DNA of 64,000 nt, taken from positions 55,749,040 to 55,813,039 of the forward strand of contig OX359265.1 in NCBI GenBank assembly GCA_947179155.2, in the 5' to 3' direction. The stretch is from Hedera helix (taxonomy: Eukaryota > Streptophyta > Magnoliopsida > Apiales > Araliaceae). Below the pieces are notes generated by a model that did no database searches, had not been told where the DNA came from, and saw nothing but the letters and a program-made list of their open reading frames with translations. Made by a program: the position numbers and the translations under genes. This document shows, piece by piece, positions 50,570 through 62,158 of the stretch (positions are counted from its first letter, which is position 1; each line of letters starts with the position of its first letter).

Positions 50570-52331
50570 ATGGTTGTTGCTGCTTCTTTCAGCAATTCAA
50601 AAGTATTATTGCTACTGATATCTTTAGTACTCCTGGCTGTGTCAGCTGCTTCTGCTGGTAACTTAAATCAAGAATTCGACATCATTTGGGGCGATGGCCG
50701 CGCCAAGATTCTCAACAACGGAGAGCTTCTTACGCTATCCCTTGACAAGGGCTCGGGCTCGGGCTTCCAGTCCAAAAATGAGTATTTATTTGCAAAGATT
50801 GATATGCAGCTCAAGCTTGTCCCTGGAAACTCTGCCGGGACTGTAACTGCCTATTATGTGAGCATTCATGTGTTTCTCTCTCCAAAATTATGCAACACAA
50901 ACAAATAAATCTGCCTCAAAACTTCATTTATTTATGCCTACAAGATTTTATAGTATAACTTTGTCTAATAATAAATCCTGTCGTGTGCTTAATTTTCAGT
51001 TGTCCTCACAAGGCTCAACCCATGATGAGATTGACTTTGAATTCTTGGGAAATTTGAGCGGTGATCCTTACATTCTACACACTAATGTCTTCAGCCAAGG
51101 CAAGGGTAACAGAGAGCAGCAATTCTACTTGTGGTTCGACCCAACTGCGGATTTTCACACCTATTCCATCCTTTGGAACCCCCAACGCATTATGTAAGCA
51201 GCTAGTATTCCAAACTTCAAATTCCCAATCAGTCAATTAAGTTATAAATTAATACTCTCCCGTTCCAAAATTACATATACATTTTAAAATGATCCGGACC
51301 AGGGCCGGCCCAACTTAATAAAAAAAAAAGCCTACGCTTTAGGCCCCATTTCAAAGAAGGCCCCAAATTTTTTAAACATCATAAATAATTCATATAAAAA
51401 TGTCTTATAAAAATATAAGCTAAATAATTTTTTAGGGCCCATAATCCAATTCAAATATTAAATAAGTAAAAAAAAATTAACAGTATAAAAAAAGCTTCAT
51501 TTAAATAATAATTATTAATACTTCTTCCGTCCCAAAATAAAAGTTCTCCATTGATTTTTGTAGTCAAATTGACCATTTTTAAAATTAACAATTAAACATA
51601 TATATTTAGATTTTTAAAAAAGTAAACATTTAGATTAGTACTAAATTTTATATAATTTATAATGTTTATAGGCTTTTGACATATATATTAAATAATAATA
51701 AGCTATATTTATTCAAAAAATGATCAATTTGACCATAAAAGTCAATGAAAAATGTACCAAACATAGAAGGCCTCATTAAAAATATCGCTTTAGCATTATC
51801 CAAAAAAAAAAAATATCGCTTTAGGCCTCATATTGTCTTGAGCCACCCCTGATCCGGACTTTATAAAAAAATATAGCAAACATAAATAAAGATAACTCTG
51901 TATTTAGACTAAATGATTTTCTTTCAAATTTCAGTTTTTCTGTGGATGGCACACCCATTAGAGAGTTTAAGAACGCGGAGTCAATCGGAGTTCCATACCC
52001 AAAGAATCAGCCCATGAGGATATACTCTAGCCTTTGGAATGCCGATGATTGGGCTACAAGGGGCGGGCTTGTCAAGACAGACTGGACTCAAGCACCCTTT
52101 ACGGCTTCTTATAGAAACTTCAATGCCGATGCTTGTGTTCAGTCTTCTTCTGGGGCATCTTCTTCTTCTTGCGCAAGCTCTAGCAACACTGACAGCTGGT
52201 TCTCAGAAGAATTGGACACAACAAGACAGGAGAGGCTGAAATGGGTGCAAAACAATTACATGATCTACAATTACTGCACTGACATCAAGAGATTCCCCCA
52301 AGGCCTGCCACCAGAATGCAACATGTCTTAG
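50570..52331 (+). CDS. Xyloglucan endotransglucosylase/hydrolase (XTH, GH16), copy 3
   Basis: Exons: 50570-50857, 51000-51193, 51935-52331; 879 nt, 292 aa, GT-AG and in phase. The signal peptide MVVAASFSNSKVLLLLISLV continues to a likely cleavage near SAASAGN. GH16 core FDIIWGDGRAKIL; active-site box HDEIDFEFLGNLSG with both catalytic Glu and the adjacent N-glycosylation site; LWFDPTADFHTYSILWNPQR; C-terminal XET domain with DDWATRGGLVKTDWTQAPF, DACVQSSSG...SSSC and YNYCTDIKRFP, so all four C-terminal cysteines are kept. It is the closest match to copy 2, to which it is inverted, and shares exon sizes and the sequence before the intron 1 acceptor. A secreted wall-remodelling enzyme of the XTH22-26 type. 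An AATAAA signal lies at about 52423. Intron 2 carries a hAT MITE absent from copy 2. Confidence 0.96.
51300..51851. mobile_element. hAT-type MITE, 552 bp, in XTH copy 3 intron 2
   Basis: A perfect 8-bp duplication ATCCGGAC (51292-51299, 51852-51859) flanks ends CAGGGCCGGCCC and GAGCCACCCCTG. Inside at about 51518-51780 is a Stowaway-like fragment (TACTTCTTCCGTCCCAAAAT) with an inverted GTCAATTTGACCA pair. No coding frame. The equivalent intron in XTH copy 2 lacks it. Confidence 0.9.
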
Positions 52332-53298
52332 AGATACAGAGCTCATATAATGCACATTTTTTAATACTATGATTTTTTTTATTCTATATGAAATTCCACT
52401 TTGTAATTCTTTTGTAGAGATTAATAAAAAATAATTTTCAGTTTGACCAAATGTGGTGATGTTATTTGGACACGTGAAGCAGTATGAAGTTACAATCTTA
52501 TTACTACATTTCTAGTACTCTTCATTTTTTTTTATTGCGGAAAACAGAGCAAGCAAAACTTGGTTGAAGGATTCTTGCTGCCCTGCAAGCCATGAACATA
52601 ATAGGGGACTAATTTTTGCGAGATAGGGATGCCAATCTATTTATTGCTCCCTCGTCTTGTAATATACTCCCCATCCCTCCAAGAAACTCCATTTGCAAAA
52701 TTTAATGTTGTATAAATAAGACTCTTTTTGTGCAACGTATAGAGTAGTAAATTGGTATTTTCTAATATTCTATCTATTTATCTAAATAAATAATAATAAT
52801 AATAATAATTTCCGGTTGTAGCTTTTATTCTCCTTCATGCTACCTATCTCTGAGTCAAGAATTAGAACGGTGGCTATTTTATATTTTACTTTGTGTTGAA
52901 CTATTTTTAAAATTTGTATGAGATATTGACGCATAATTTTAATAAATAAATATTAGTAGTCGATACTGTTAATTTTTAAAAAAGTTACAAAAATTATAAG
53001 TATACCAAAATTGCATACCATATCTTTTCAAAAAAAAAAAAAAACAGGCTCTCTTTTCCTAAAAAGGGATTATATGATCTGATCACACAAATCATATCGG
53101 TAATTATCACGGTTGTGTGCTCCATTTATTCATGGACAAGTGGTAATAGAATGCCCACGTGCTGGGATTGCATGTAGTTGGGGTTTGCGAGCCAACAAAT
53201 AACAGCCTTAGAAATCTAAGAGCAAAAGAAAGAGAAACAGAGGGAGGGAGATATGAAACAATGGTGGTGGTGGTGCGCATCCCAAATAGCCTGCTGCA
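52332..53298 (+). promoter_or_regulatory. Region between XTH copy 3 and the anchored XTH
   Basis: Contains the 3' UTR of XTH copy 3 and the probable promoter and leader of the next gene. A (TAA)n run is at 52790-52808. Two out-of-frame ATGs (53253 and 53262) precede the chosen start at 53299, and an in-frame stop lies at 53287-53289. Confidence 0.45.
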
Positions 53299-56200
53299 AT
53301 GGGTTTTCCCTCCTCAAGACCAAGAAAATATGCTCGAAACGCCCGCTTCTTCTTCTCCCAGTTCGGCCCTTTCTTGGCTTTTCTCTCCCTCAGCTTCTAC
53401 CTCCTCTACAAGGTCAGTTTTATTTATTTATTACTTCTCCATTACTAGTTTCTTCAATTTGAAATATGGCGCATCATCTAAACATAATTTTGTTCGGGTA
53501 AAAGAAATTCTTGTGCATTATGAAAGGATTATCTATACATGAACTATATGGGTTAATGTGAAGAACCTGCGGTTCGATATGCAGGATCCTTCCCCTCTAA
53601 TTTATGTCGTTGGAGCAATTCATCAAACATGTAGAATGAATGCGCATCCTTCCCCTCTAATTTATGTCATTGGAGCAATTCATCAAACATGTAGAATGAA
53701 TGCGCATCCTTCCCCTCTAATTTATGTCATTGGAGTAATTTATCAAACATGTAGAATTAATTACATATGGTTTTGTCTCTGTGCGTGTCTAATGCAATGG
53801 CTCTCGTAAAACAGGTCGACGTTTACATCTCTCGGAGCAGAGCCTTTGCGCGGTACCAGAATACAGAACCCTCACCAGTGACAATACAGAGTCCTATTTC
53901 CAACAACAAAACCCGCCCTTTCAGGTAATACCACTACAACTTCATGGCCTATTCGTTCGTTTGATAGTAATCTTGTAGAACCATCAGTTTTCATTACAAC
54001 TTATTTTTTGAATACGTATCAAACTTTGTCATTGATACTCCTCAATATTAGTTAATTGTAGATGATTTTTAAAATTTTGAACGAATTTTTGTCACTGTTT
54101 GAAATATAATTATTAAAATAATAAATGTTCGAAAGTCAAAAGTTAAATATGTCTCTTAAAGGTAGTTTGAGTTTAATAGCTTCATAGACTGTTATGAAAA
54201 TTGAAGTACATAACCTCACTCTTAGCTTCTTGGAACAGAGTGGAAATATAATTATTCATAGTTTTAACTTTCAATGGGATGTTTGGAATCAGTCTAAACA
54301 AAAATAAAAGAATGAAACAGAACATCAAATCGAAACTGCTTCTTCAACTTTCGTAATTGGTTTTAAATTGACTTAAATTGCAATGAAAAGTAAACACAAG
54401 ATTGATCGTCATTCAAAAAATTATTTTTTATCTGGAATGAAAGAGATCAAAACAAAGACACAATGATCTGCATGAATAATTCTCTATTGCTATAGGCTTA
54501 TGGATTTGTGTAAGTATATCTAAAAAGGCAAGAATAATTTTATTTAATGGAAAATCTACAAATAATTCTCCCATTAATCTTAGGAACTAAAATAGTATCA
54601 AATAAGGATATATTAGCATATTTTTAAAACTTAACAATTGATGGGGGTATAGTATTCTACTCCAGATTGTAGAGTAACTAAAGTATTTTAGGAAAGCATA
54701 CCTAATTAATACCTTAAAATCTATGCTCCCTTCTAGAGAAAGGAAAAAAAAAATTACTCTTGATATGAGAGTACTAATTTTTATTGCGTATTTCTTTCAA
54801 ATATTACAAGTTACATTTGACACAGATTGAACAAAAGACTTATTGATGATTTTTGTTCAAACTGAACTTAAGATGGTAAATTTTTTATTAGGATTTCTTT
54901 TCTCCAGAAGACTTGTGATTCAACATTGTTCTGATGACGAAGAACGTCTATTTGTGACAGGAGGATTCTCACAAATGGAACATTTGACCGGAACTTTGAG
55001 ATCACATGGGGAGACGAAAATGCTAGGATAATCAAAAATGGCGAGCTTCTTACTCTATCCCTTGACAGCGTATCAGGTTCAGGATTTCAATCCAGAAATG
55101 AATATCTCTTTGGGCAGATTGACATGCAGATTAAGCTTGTCCCTGAAAATTCTGCTGGCACTGTTACAACCTATTATGTAATCCCCCAAACTACTATTTA
55201 CCAACATTTCATAGTTTCTAAATTCATTTTTAAAAAAATATGTGTTTCCGATTTTTCAGTAAAAAATTTATCCAAAAAATACTCCCTCCATCCACCAAAT
55301 TCAGGTACCTATGTGTAAGAATAATTTATGTTACTAGTATACAGTTTAAAAGAAAAAATTGTGGTCTCACCATCTAGAAAAAGAGGGTAATTATAGAATA
55401 CAATGATCTCATATAAAGGGGTGGCGGCTCTATATAAGCTGGACGGTGGGAGCTGCAAAAAATTTCTCACTGATACATTTAATTCTAATTCTTTGATTAT
55501 TATTTTTTCTCACCGATACTTCAAATTCTCTTATCTAAAATAATCTGTTTGTTTTGTGTATTAAAGTTGTCATCAGAAGCTGAAACCCACGCAGGTGACA
55601 ACCATGATGAGATAGATTTTGAGTTTTTGGGGAATTTAAGCGGTGAACCTTACACCCTTCACACAAATGTGTTCAGCCAAGGCAAGGGCAAGAGAGAACA
55701 ACAGTTCTTCCTATGGTTTGACCCTACTGCTGATTTCCACACCTATTCCATCGTTTGGAACCCTCAACGCATTATGTAAGTGGATACAATCAGATCTCAA
55801 TAACCTGCAGTTGTTCAAGGTTCCAAATTCATTTATTCTATCTTTTCTAAGGAAAATCAAGAAAATTGAAAGATGAAGAAAATACTAAAGAAATATACAT
55901 TCAAACGGATTTATGCTCTTTTAGACATTATGTGACATGTCCGTGGAAACTGAGATAGTATATGTTTAGATTATATCTTCAATATATTGCAACTCTAATA
56001 CTATAGTAATTTCATCAACTTTTTCATTTCATTTATGTATGTATGCGTCAGCTTCATAGTGGATGATAAACCTATAAGAGAGTTTAAGAATGCTGAGTCA
56101 ATAGGCGTTCCATTCCCAAAGGACCAGCCGATGAGGATATACTCTAGTATATGGAATGCTGATGACTGGGCGACACAGGGTGGGCGAGTGAAGACTGACT

Positions 56201-56442
56201 GGACTATGGCTCCGTTCATAGCTTCTTTTCGGAACTTCAGTGCAGATGCTTGCATTTGGTCTTCTGGTGTTAATTCTTGCGCTTCAAATTCTCCTCGTAG
56301 AAAGGTATGGTTCACACAGAAGTTAAACACTGCAGACACGAGGAAATTGAGATGGGTGCAGAAGTATCATATGGTATATGATTACTGCAAAGATACGCAT
56401 AGGTTTCCTGAAGGCCCTGCTCCAGAATGCAGATTTTCATAG
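53299..56442 (+). CDS. XTH (GH16) with a predicted N-terminal type II membrane anchor, copy 4
   Basis: Exons: 53299-53412, 53815-53924, 54961-55177, 55567-55775, 56052-56442; 1041 nt, 346 aa, all GT-AG and phase-compatible. Exon 1 gives a basic tail (PSSRPRKYARNAR) then a hydrophobic segment (FFFSQFGPFLAFLSLSFYLL). Exon 2 gives a stem (VDVYISRSRAFARYQNTEPS). XTH sequence begins in exon 3 (GTFDRNFEITWGDENARI). The active-site box HDEIDFEFLGNLSG is intact, as are the XET-C domain and its four cysteines. Exon 4 carries extra residues (ETHAGDN) just before the box. Exon 3 has no in-frame ATG or signal peptide (an in-frame TGA lies 24 nt upstream of its acceptor), so some upstream exon is required. 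The alternative is that exons 1-2 belong to another gene. XTH identity is certain; the anchor is inferred. Confidence 0.8.
53582..53762. repeat. 60-bp tandem repeat x3 in intron 1 of the anchored XTH
   Basis: Three consecutive copies of a 60-bp unit beginning ATCCTTCCCCTCTAATTTAT and containing CAATTCATCAAACATGTAGA. Copies 1 and 2 are nearly identical; copy 3 has a few changes. The unit is a multiple of 3 and stays open in one frame, but the flanking splice sites place it in an intron. Confidence 0.92.
53925..54960 (+). other. Intron 2 of the anchored XTH
   Basis: A 1.04-kb AT-rich intron with no recognised element. A frame at 54843-55031 overlaps exon 3 in the wrong frame and does not continue into XTH sequence. 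Confidence 0.55.
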
Positions 56443-57776
56443 AAATGTTCCATGGTCCATTCTTCCCTTCTTTTCAATCCAATTATGAGATTCTTTTGTA
56501 TGTAACTAAATATATAATTATCTTGTAATTATGTAAAAAATACTATTAATTTTAATATTTATTATTTTTTAAAATTATATGAATCACGTTAATTTTAAAT
56601 TTCAAGAATTTATAAATTGACTTCGGAAGGTCGAATGGAACTTCTTCTTTTTTCCGGGGGTAATGGAGGGGCTAACATTTTCAAACTATTAATAGACGAT
56701 AGCATGCATAACTCTTTTCAATTGTGTGGTCAGATTTTAGTAGCCTAGCCTAATATTTAGCTAGGAATGAGTTTATCTTGTTGCGGATCACTAAAAAACC
56801 CATTTGTCAATGTTTGGATGTTTTTGTTCCACTAGTTTATTGAAGTACCCCACAGTCGGCAAAAAGATATGACTCACTGTTCTACAAAAATATATTCGTT
56901 CAAATTTTGTTTTGATCTATATAAAGAATTATTTTATGAATAATAGTATAAAATGACAATATATATTAATTTTTGTTTTTATAATTTAATTATTGTACCA
57001 CTATTATTAAATTAATACAGATAAATATGAAATAGATATACACATTCTTCGTATTTACAAAAATAGAGAGTAATACTTTCAATTAGGACAACATTTTATT
57101 TTTCAGTGTCACAAATAATTGGTGTTTGGGAATAAAGAAGTTTTAGGAGTATTGCTACAGTTAGAAAAAAAATTCTTATAAAAATTAGTTTAAAAAATTA
57201 TATGTAGTTTAATTCGTAGATAACATGAGTGGATTTAATGAATGTAATTAACCACAATTATATATATTATTATATATATATTTCTTATAACCATTGTTTA
57301 ATCACTGTAATAGTATTATTGAAAGTTTAAGCGGGGCATACTAATTTGATATTGCGTTTATGGGATAAAAGAATTAGGCGGCATATACTAATTTAAAAAA
57401 GAAAGTATTGAAACTATTTTGAAACAACCCAGCTTGACCCAACCCAGCCCAATACATAGTTATCAAAATCCTGTTGGGTTGGGCTGTAGTTTGTTTATAC
57501 TGTTGAATATATACCGGTAATTATTTTGGGTTGACTTAAAGGTCAATCGTAGTGCGGGATCTGCTGCTGCAAGCAGGCAGAACATGTTGACATTCTAAAT
57601 GAGTGAGATCATGTGAGAGAAAAACTGAAGATGTTCATCATATATTGACTTTCACGGATCAAAATTTCCAACAGAAGAAAAAGTAAAATAAAACAACAAA
57701 AAAATGTATTTTCCGCCCAAATCATAAATTCTGGAATGAAAAGAATAACAATATCTATCAATAATAATTGGGTTAC
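56443..57776. other. Convergent intergenic region
   Basis: 3' ends of the anchored XTH (plus) and GT31 gene (minus). AT-rich. A short inverted pair AACCCAGCCCAA / TTGGGTTGGGCTG at 57435-57488 is probably a transposon remnant. No gene. Confidence 0.5.
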
Positions 57777-58739
57777 CTAAGGTATATGATACAATTTAGA
57801 TGGTTTCAAATTCTGAGTAACATTAAAATACTTCAACGTGTTAATCCACTTCTCCTGAGTCTTCAAAAGATGAACAGCCACCGTGTCCGGCCAAAGCTCA
57901 TGCGTACACCTAGTTGGCGGCTCCGGATAATTATACATCGACCACTTAGCATTATATCTATTCTTCCCCCGCCGGCCCTCTCGAATCCAATCCCCAAATA
58001 TTTTGTCTTCCGGACCTTCCAAATTATTTTTCGGAATATCCGAAACCTTAATCCACTCAACTATATCCCATGACACTAAGTACCCCATGCCAGACATATA
58101 ATGTACAAAAGGGTCCATGCTAGGGCATGGAATAACATAACCATAATATAAATCTTCTCTAGGCAATGGCCTTAAGGACTCCACTAGGCTATCTAACCTA
58201 AAATACACATCATCGTCACCTTTCATCACGTAATGGTAAGGTGGGTCGGGTTTGTCACTGGTGTCGAACATTTCGGGTAAGCTTGAAAAGTAGGTGAAAG
58301 TTTTACCTTTGTTCATGTTTTCTTTGCAGTTGAGGATTATGATATCGTCGTATCGCATTATTTCTAGTGCCACCAGAACCTTTTGGTCCTCCTTTGTTAG
58401 GTTGCAAAACACGAACTTTACGTCGACTTGTGTGCCGGCCGGAGTCGATTGTATGCCGTAGATGAGACGGAGGAAGTGGCGGCGGTGGTATTGGTCGGGA
58501 AGTGTCAAGATACCAAGGAGGATTCGGATATCGTTGGAAGAAGAATTTACCTCGACAAAATTATCATTTGTAATTGAATTAGAGGGCGTGTAGTTGAGAG
58601 CACATCTGAAATTTAACAGATTATCAAAACGGATTTCGTTGATAGAAGCTAATATGCAAAGGAAAGCAATGAAGAAAAAAGAAGAAATGATGAATTGCCG
58701 GCCGTCCGGCCTCATAGTCTTCATCATTTTGTGTAACAT
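57777..58739 (-). CDS. GT31-family glycosyltransferase (galactosyltransferase-like), intronless
   Basis: A single exon of 320 aa. The frame is open a little further upstream, but the first ATG is at 58739 (MLHKMMKTMRPDGRQ). A short basic N-terminal tail is followed by a hydrophobic segment (FIISSFFFIAFLCILASI, about residues 16-33), giving a type II anchor as in Golgi enzymes. GT31 motifs: ILLGILTLPDQYHRRHFLR near the start of the catalytic domain, the DxD-type metal-binding box MKGDDDVYFRLDSL, YYGYVIPCPSMDPFVHYMSG, and GPEDKIFGDWI near the end (ED of the family EDV/EDxxxG motif). Family members transfer galactose or GlcNAc to glycans or glycoproteins; donor and acceptor cannot be inferred. 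Confidence 0.88.
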   Translation of the reverse strand: MLHKMMKTMRPDGRQFIISSFFFIAFLCILASINEIRFDNLLNFRCALNYTPSNSITNDNFVEVNSSSNDIRILLGILTLPDQYHRRHFLRLIYGIQSTPAGTQVDVKFVFCNLTKEDQKVLVALEIMRYDDIIILNCKENMNKGKTFTYFSSLPEMFDTSDKPDPPYHYVMKGDDDVYFRLDSLVESLRPLPREDLYYGYVIPCPSMDPFVHYMSGMGYLVSWDIVEWIKVSDIPKNNLEGPEDKIFGDWIREGRRGKNRYNAKWSMYNYPEPPTRCTHELWPDTVAVHLLKTQEKWINTLKYFNVTQNLKPSKLYHIP

Positions 58740-59679
58740 GAATTGCTTCGACAAGTTTGATTTGAGAACAGTGATGTAGGCATTGTATATGAATCTAATC
58801 TATAAAAAATGCATGATTTTATTTAAAGGGTTGAAAGTAAAGGTTTCTTAGATGTAAAGCTTTTCTTTGGCAATTTCGTGATATTGAGTCTACCATTTTG
58901 ACTTTGCATCCTTTCATATGCATGCATGCGAGCAATAAGACTTCTCGCTGTTCCCTTAGCATATATAGAGGGGAATATTATTGCAGCTGAGTTAATTGGC
59001 TGAGTCGATCTCTACAATCAGTAAAAGGTAGTGGAAATTAATAAAAGATCTCGATCATAAATGAGCGAAAATTAAGGTACACCAAAATGACAAAAATAAA
59101 ATAGAATATAAAGGAATAGAGGAAAACCGGAAATCTTTTAATTACCGCTATGGATTCCGAGTCCCAAAGTAACTCACCGAGTTGCTCAAAGATACCACCC
59201 GCTGTATATATAATATAGTTCAGATTTGATTAAGGGGTTTCTAGTCATTTTACTACACCCCTGAGTTTATGATGTATGAACAGAATCCTTAAACGTATAT
59301 AACACGGGGCGGCCGACTTAATTTTTTGCAGTTGAAAATCAACAAGGGTGGTGGATTTTAGCCTAACGTTAGCTTCACTTAACTGCGGGATTAATTGCTT
59401 TCTGACCCAAAAAACAAATAAATTTAAGGGATTGCTTGTATGATGACTGAACGTCAAGTTGGTCAACTCTTCGTGATTAGGTAACTTTGCACGAACGTGG
59501 TGTGCCTCAAATTAATCACTAAAATTATTCGTCATACTTGAATATAATAACGTTATTGTCCATGAACCCCTCTTTTCAGCGATCCAAGAAGACCACTAAT
59601 CTATGGAACCAACCGGATTCATTGAGCTCAAATCCTCTGTTCTAATTTTATGTTCTTATTTTATGTTATTAGACAGAGA

Positions 59680-59681
<2 letters not shown>

Positions 59682-59750
<69 letters not shown>
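59682..59750. repeat. (AT)n microsatellite, about 69 bp
   Basis: Uninterrupted AT dinucleotides, about 34 units. Confidence 0.97.
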
Positions 59751-59751
<1 letters not shown>

Positions 59752-60559
59752 TCTGTATCTAGTAACAAAGAATGAAATATCCTCTCACATTGGATTCAGT
59801 GGCAAGCTGTCTCAAAATGATAGTTTCATTCAACTCTTTTTTGCAATTTATTTACTTCAAATACTACTATTTTTTTTATATATAATTTGGTAACATTAAA
59901 TTATAAGATTAAGAAAATTAATTTATTTAAGTCTCTTAGATATGCTTTAATATGTAGAATAAACTATTTAAAAACTTCTTATGTTTTCGAGTAATATGAT
60001 TTTATGTTGGGACTTCTGCCAATAACAAATTTATCGTAAGCTTGATGTTATGTAATTTAGCAATCATTTGTTATCAACCTCACAAATTTTCAATTAATAC
60101 CATTAACTGTGAGCAATGGTATGTTTTAGCATTGAAGAATTTTGCCGATAACCACATTATTACATACTGTACATGATTAATGATACATTTGAATAAAATG
60201 TTCATATTTATTGAGAAGTCAAAACTTTCTTATCGTTTTTGTAGAAATTTATTACATTGTACAAGCAAAAAATATAAATTCTGCAAAGAATAATACTGTA
60301 TGTATTAAAAAAATACATTGTAATCCACTATTAGATGTTTTACACATTTAATCAAAACTTCTCCTTTGATCGCATAAACTTTTGACTTTGCTTTAAAATT
60401 ATATTATAATGTGCTGGTGAATTAATAACATTAGAGCTAAGTAAAGAACCGAAATCGCATCAAAAATTGACCAAATTTCATTAATTGAGTCGCACAAATA
60501 GTTTCCGGCGTATGTGGCGATATTAGAATAGTTAAAAAAACGTATATGCAGAGACTCGG

Positions 60560-60765
60560 GGCCAAATCTTCTATAACAAATTTTTTATGTATCTCTATTA
60601 CGAAGCTTATAGTGACATATTTTAGAGTTTATGACGATAGTTTGTCCCGTCGTCGTAACCTTATTCTATGGTGATGGGATAAATTGTCGCCATAAACTTT
60701 AAAAATCGTCGCAATAAGTCTCGTAACAGAGATACAGAGAAATTTTGTTACAGATAATTTGAAAT
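60560..60765. mobile_element. Hairpin MITE with GTCGTC motifs (copy 2), about 205 bp
   Basis: The left half (ATGTATCTCTATTACGAAGC, TTTATGACGATAGTTTGTCC) pairs with the right half read on minus (CTGTATCTCTGTTACGAGAC, TTTATGGCGACAATTTATCC). Almost the whole element is one hairpin around CCGTCGTCGTAACC. It shares design with 16694-16878. Target duplication not resolved. Confidence 0.75.
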
Positions 60766-61646
60766 CTAAAGACTCTTGCAGAACTGTACCGCTCTTTTAT
60801 ATATATATATTTAATTTGGGATGTGTGTGATGTATGTATTTTGGATCATAATTTCTCATTTTCTGTTGGTGTGATCATGTGTGTGATGCGCTCTTACCAA
60901 TAGTATAGGTTTTATTCGATATTGCTTATTGTCTCATTATTTTAGTAATATGATCTCTTAATTTTGAATCTCAATTTATTATTTACAAGACTTATTCTCT
61001 CATTCAATTTTTCCTATTATTTGTAAAATGGTATATAATATTTGAATTGTTTTTGTTGTCCCATTCCCCATGGAATTACATAGTAATATCCCCATTTTTT
61101 TCATTCAATATGCACCTTTTTTATTCTTTTATGTATTTTTAATGGTACCTAATAGTATTTGTACTTGAATGTTTTCTTTGACTTGATTTTCAATTATTTG
61201 TCAGCAGTCTGCACTTTATTTTATTATTAAGATGATTTTATGGAAACTTGAGTTTGTTGAGAAATCTTAATTCTTAAAAATATGTAGTATTAAACTATTT
61301 AATTATGTTATGCATGTTCAAACTGTTTGTTTGTGGTTAGAAATATTTTAAATTGAATTGCAATGTTTTGAGCAATATCGAAGAAATTATGAGTAATAGA
61401 TTTCAAACATTGAACTTGTTGTTTGATGTTATTATATTAATGGCATGTATGATTTCTTATCTATAAAGATGAATTCGATGTATTTAATACTATTGTTGAC
61501 TATGTTAATTAATTTTAGAATCGAAACCGAACCAAATAAAATTGTATTGTGCCTCACAAATAGTGACATGCGTGGTTTTAGAATTGTCAAACAATGCCTA
61601 AACTTTTTTATATGCAATTTAGACTTTCAACCGCACCAAATCGCAT

Positions 61647-61725
61647 TGTACTTTATCTTAAATAATATATTACTAGTTTCAATAGTATACTTGTTATCTT
61701 AAATAATATATTACTAGTCTCAATA
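61647..61725. repeat. Short direct duplication
   Basis: TATCTTAAATAATATATTACTAGT.TCAATAGT occurs twice in a row with a period of about 40 bp, with one substitution. Confidence 0.85.
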
Positions 61726-62127
61726 GTGCACGCAACGCGTATAATTATCGTAAGAATATAATAATTTTTTTGTCAAATTTTGATAATAAAATAAAATAAG
61801 ACAAAGTTATAATAAAATCAAGTTTATACGGACAAAAGAAAAGGAATATTTGTGACACAATTTTAAGTAAAGTAATTAATTATAACACAGTCTCAAACAA
61901 TAACCACCACACCTCTTTCTCTCCTTTTATAATATATAAGATTTGATATTCAGTAAAACTGTAAAAGTTAGTTATAAAAACTTTTATTAAATAACTAATG
62001 ATCATTCGGAAGATTACACGGCTTTTAATTAAGTTTTGAAGAAAAATATTTTATTTTTAGGCACAAAAATAACTAATAGATCCCTCGCTTTTTGGAACAA
62101 AAGGAATATATATCTATATATCTATAT

Positions 62128-62158
<31 letters not shown>
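62128..62158. repeat. (GATA)n microsatellite
   Basis: Seven or so GATA units preceded by an inverted TATCTATATATCTATATATA stretch, so the region can fold back on itself. Confidence 0.9.

Noticed and set aside
53159..53542. 127-codon frame MLGLHVVGVCEP... as an independent gene
   Set aside because: It reads through the splice donor at 53413 and has a repetitive Ser-rich tail; the 53299 frame fits the splice phase into XTH better.
56001..56339. 112-codon minus frame over the XTH
   Set aside because: Antisense shadow of the last exon of the anchored XTH.
57420..57490. AACCCAGCCCAA / TTGGGTTGGGCTG inverted pair as a terminator or MITE
   Set aside because: Too short and isolated to assign; noted only as a likely remnant.
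58740..58754. GT31 start five codons earlier at 58754
   Set aside because: The codon there is TTG; the first ATG is at 58739, which gives a normal type II start.
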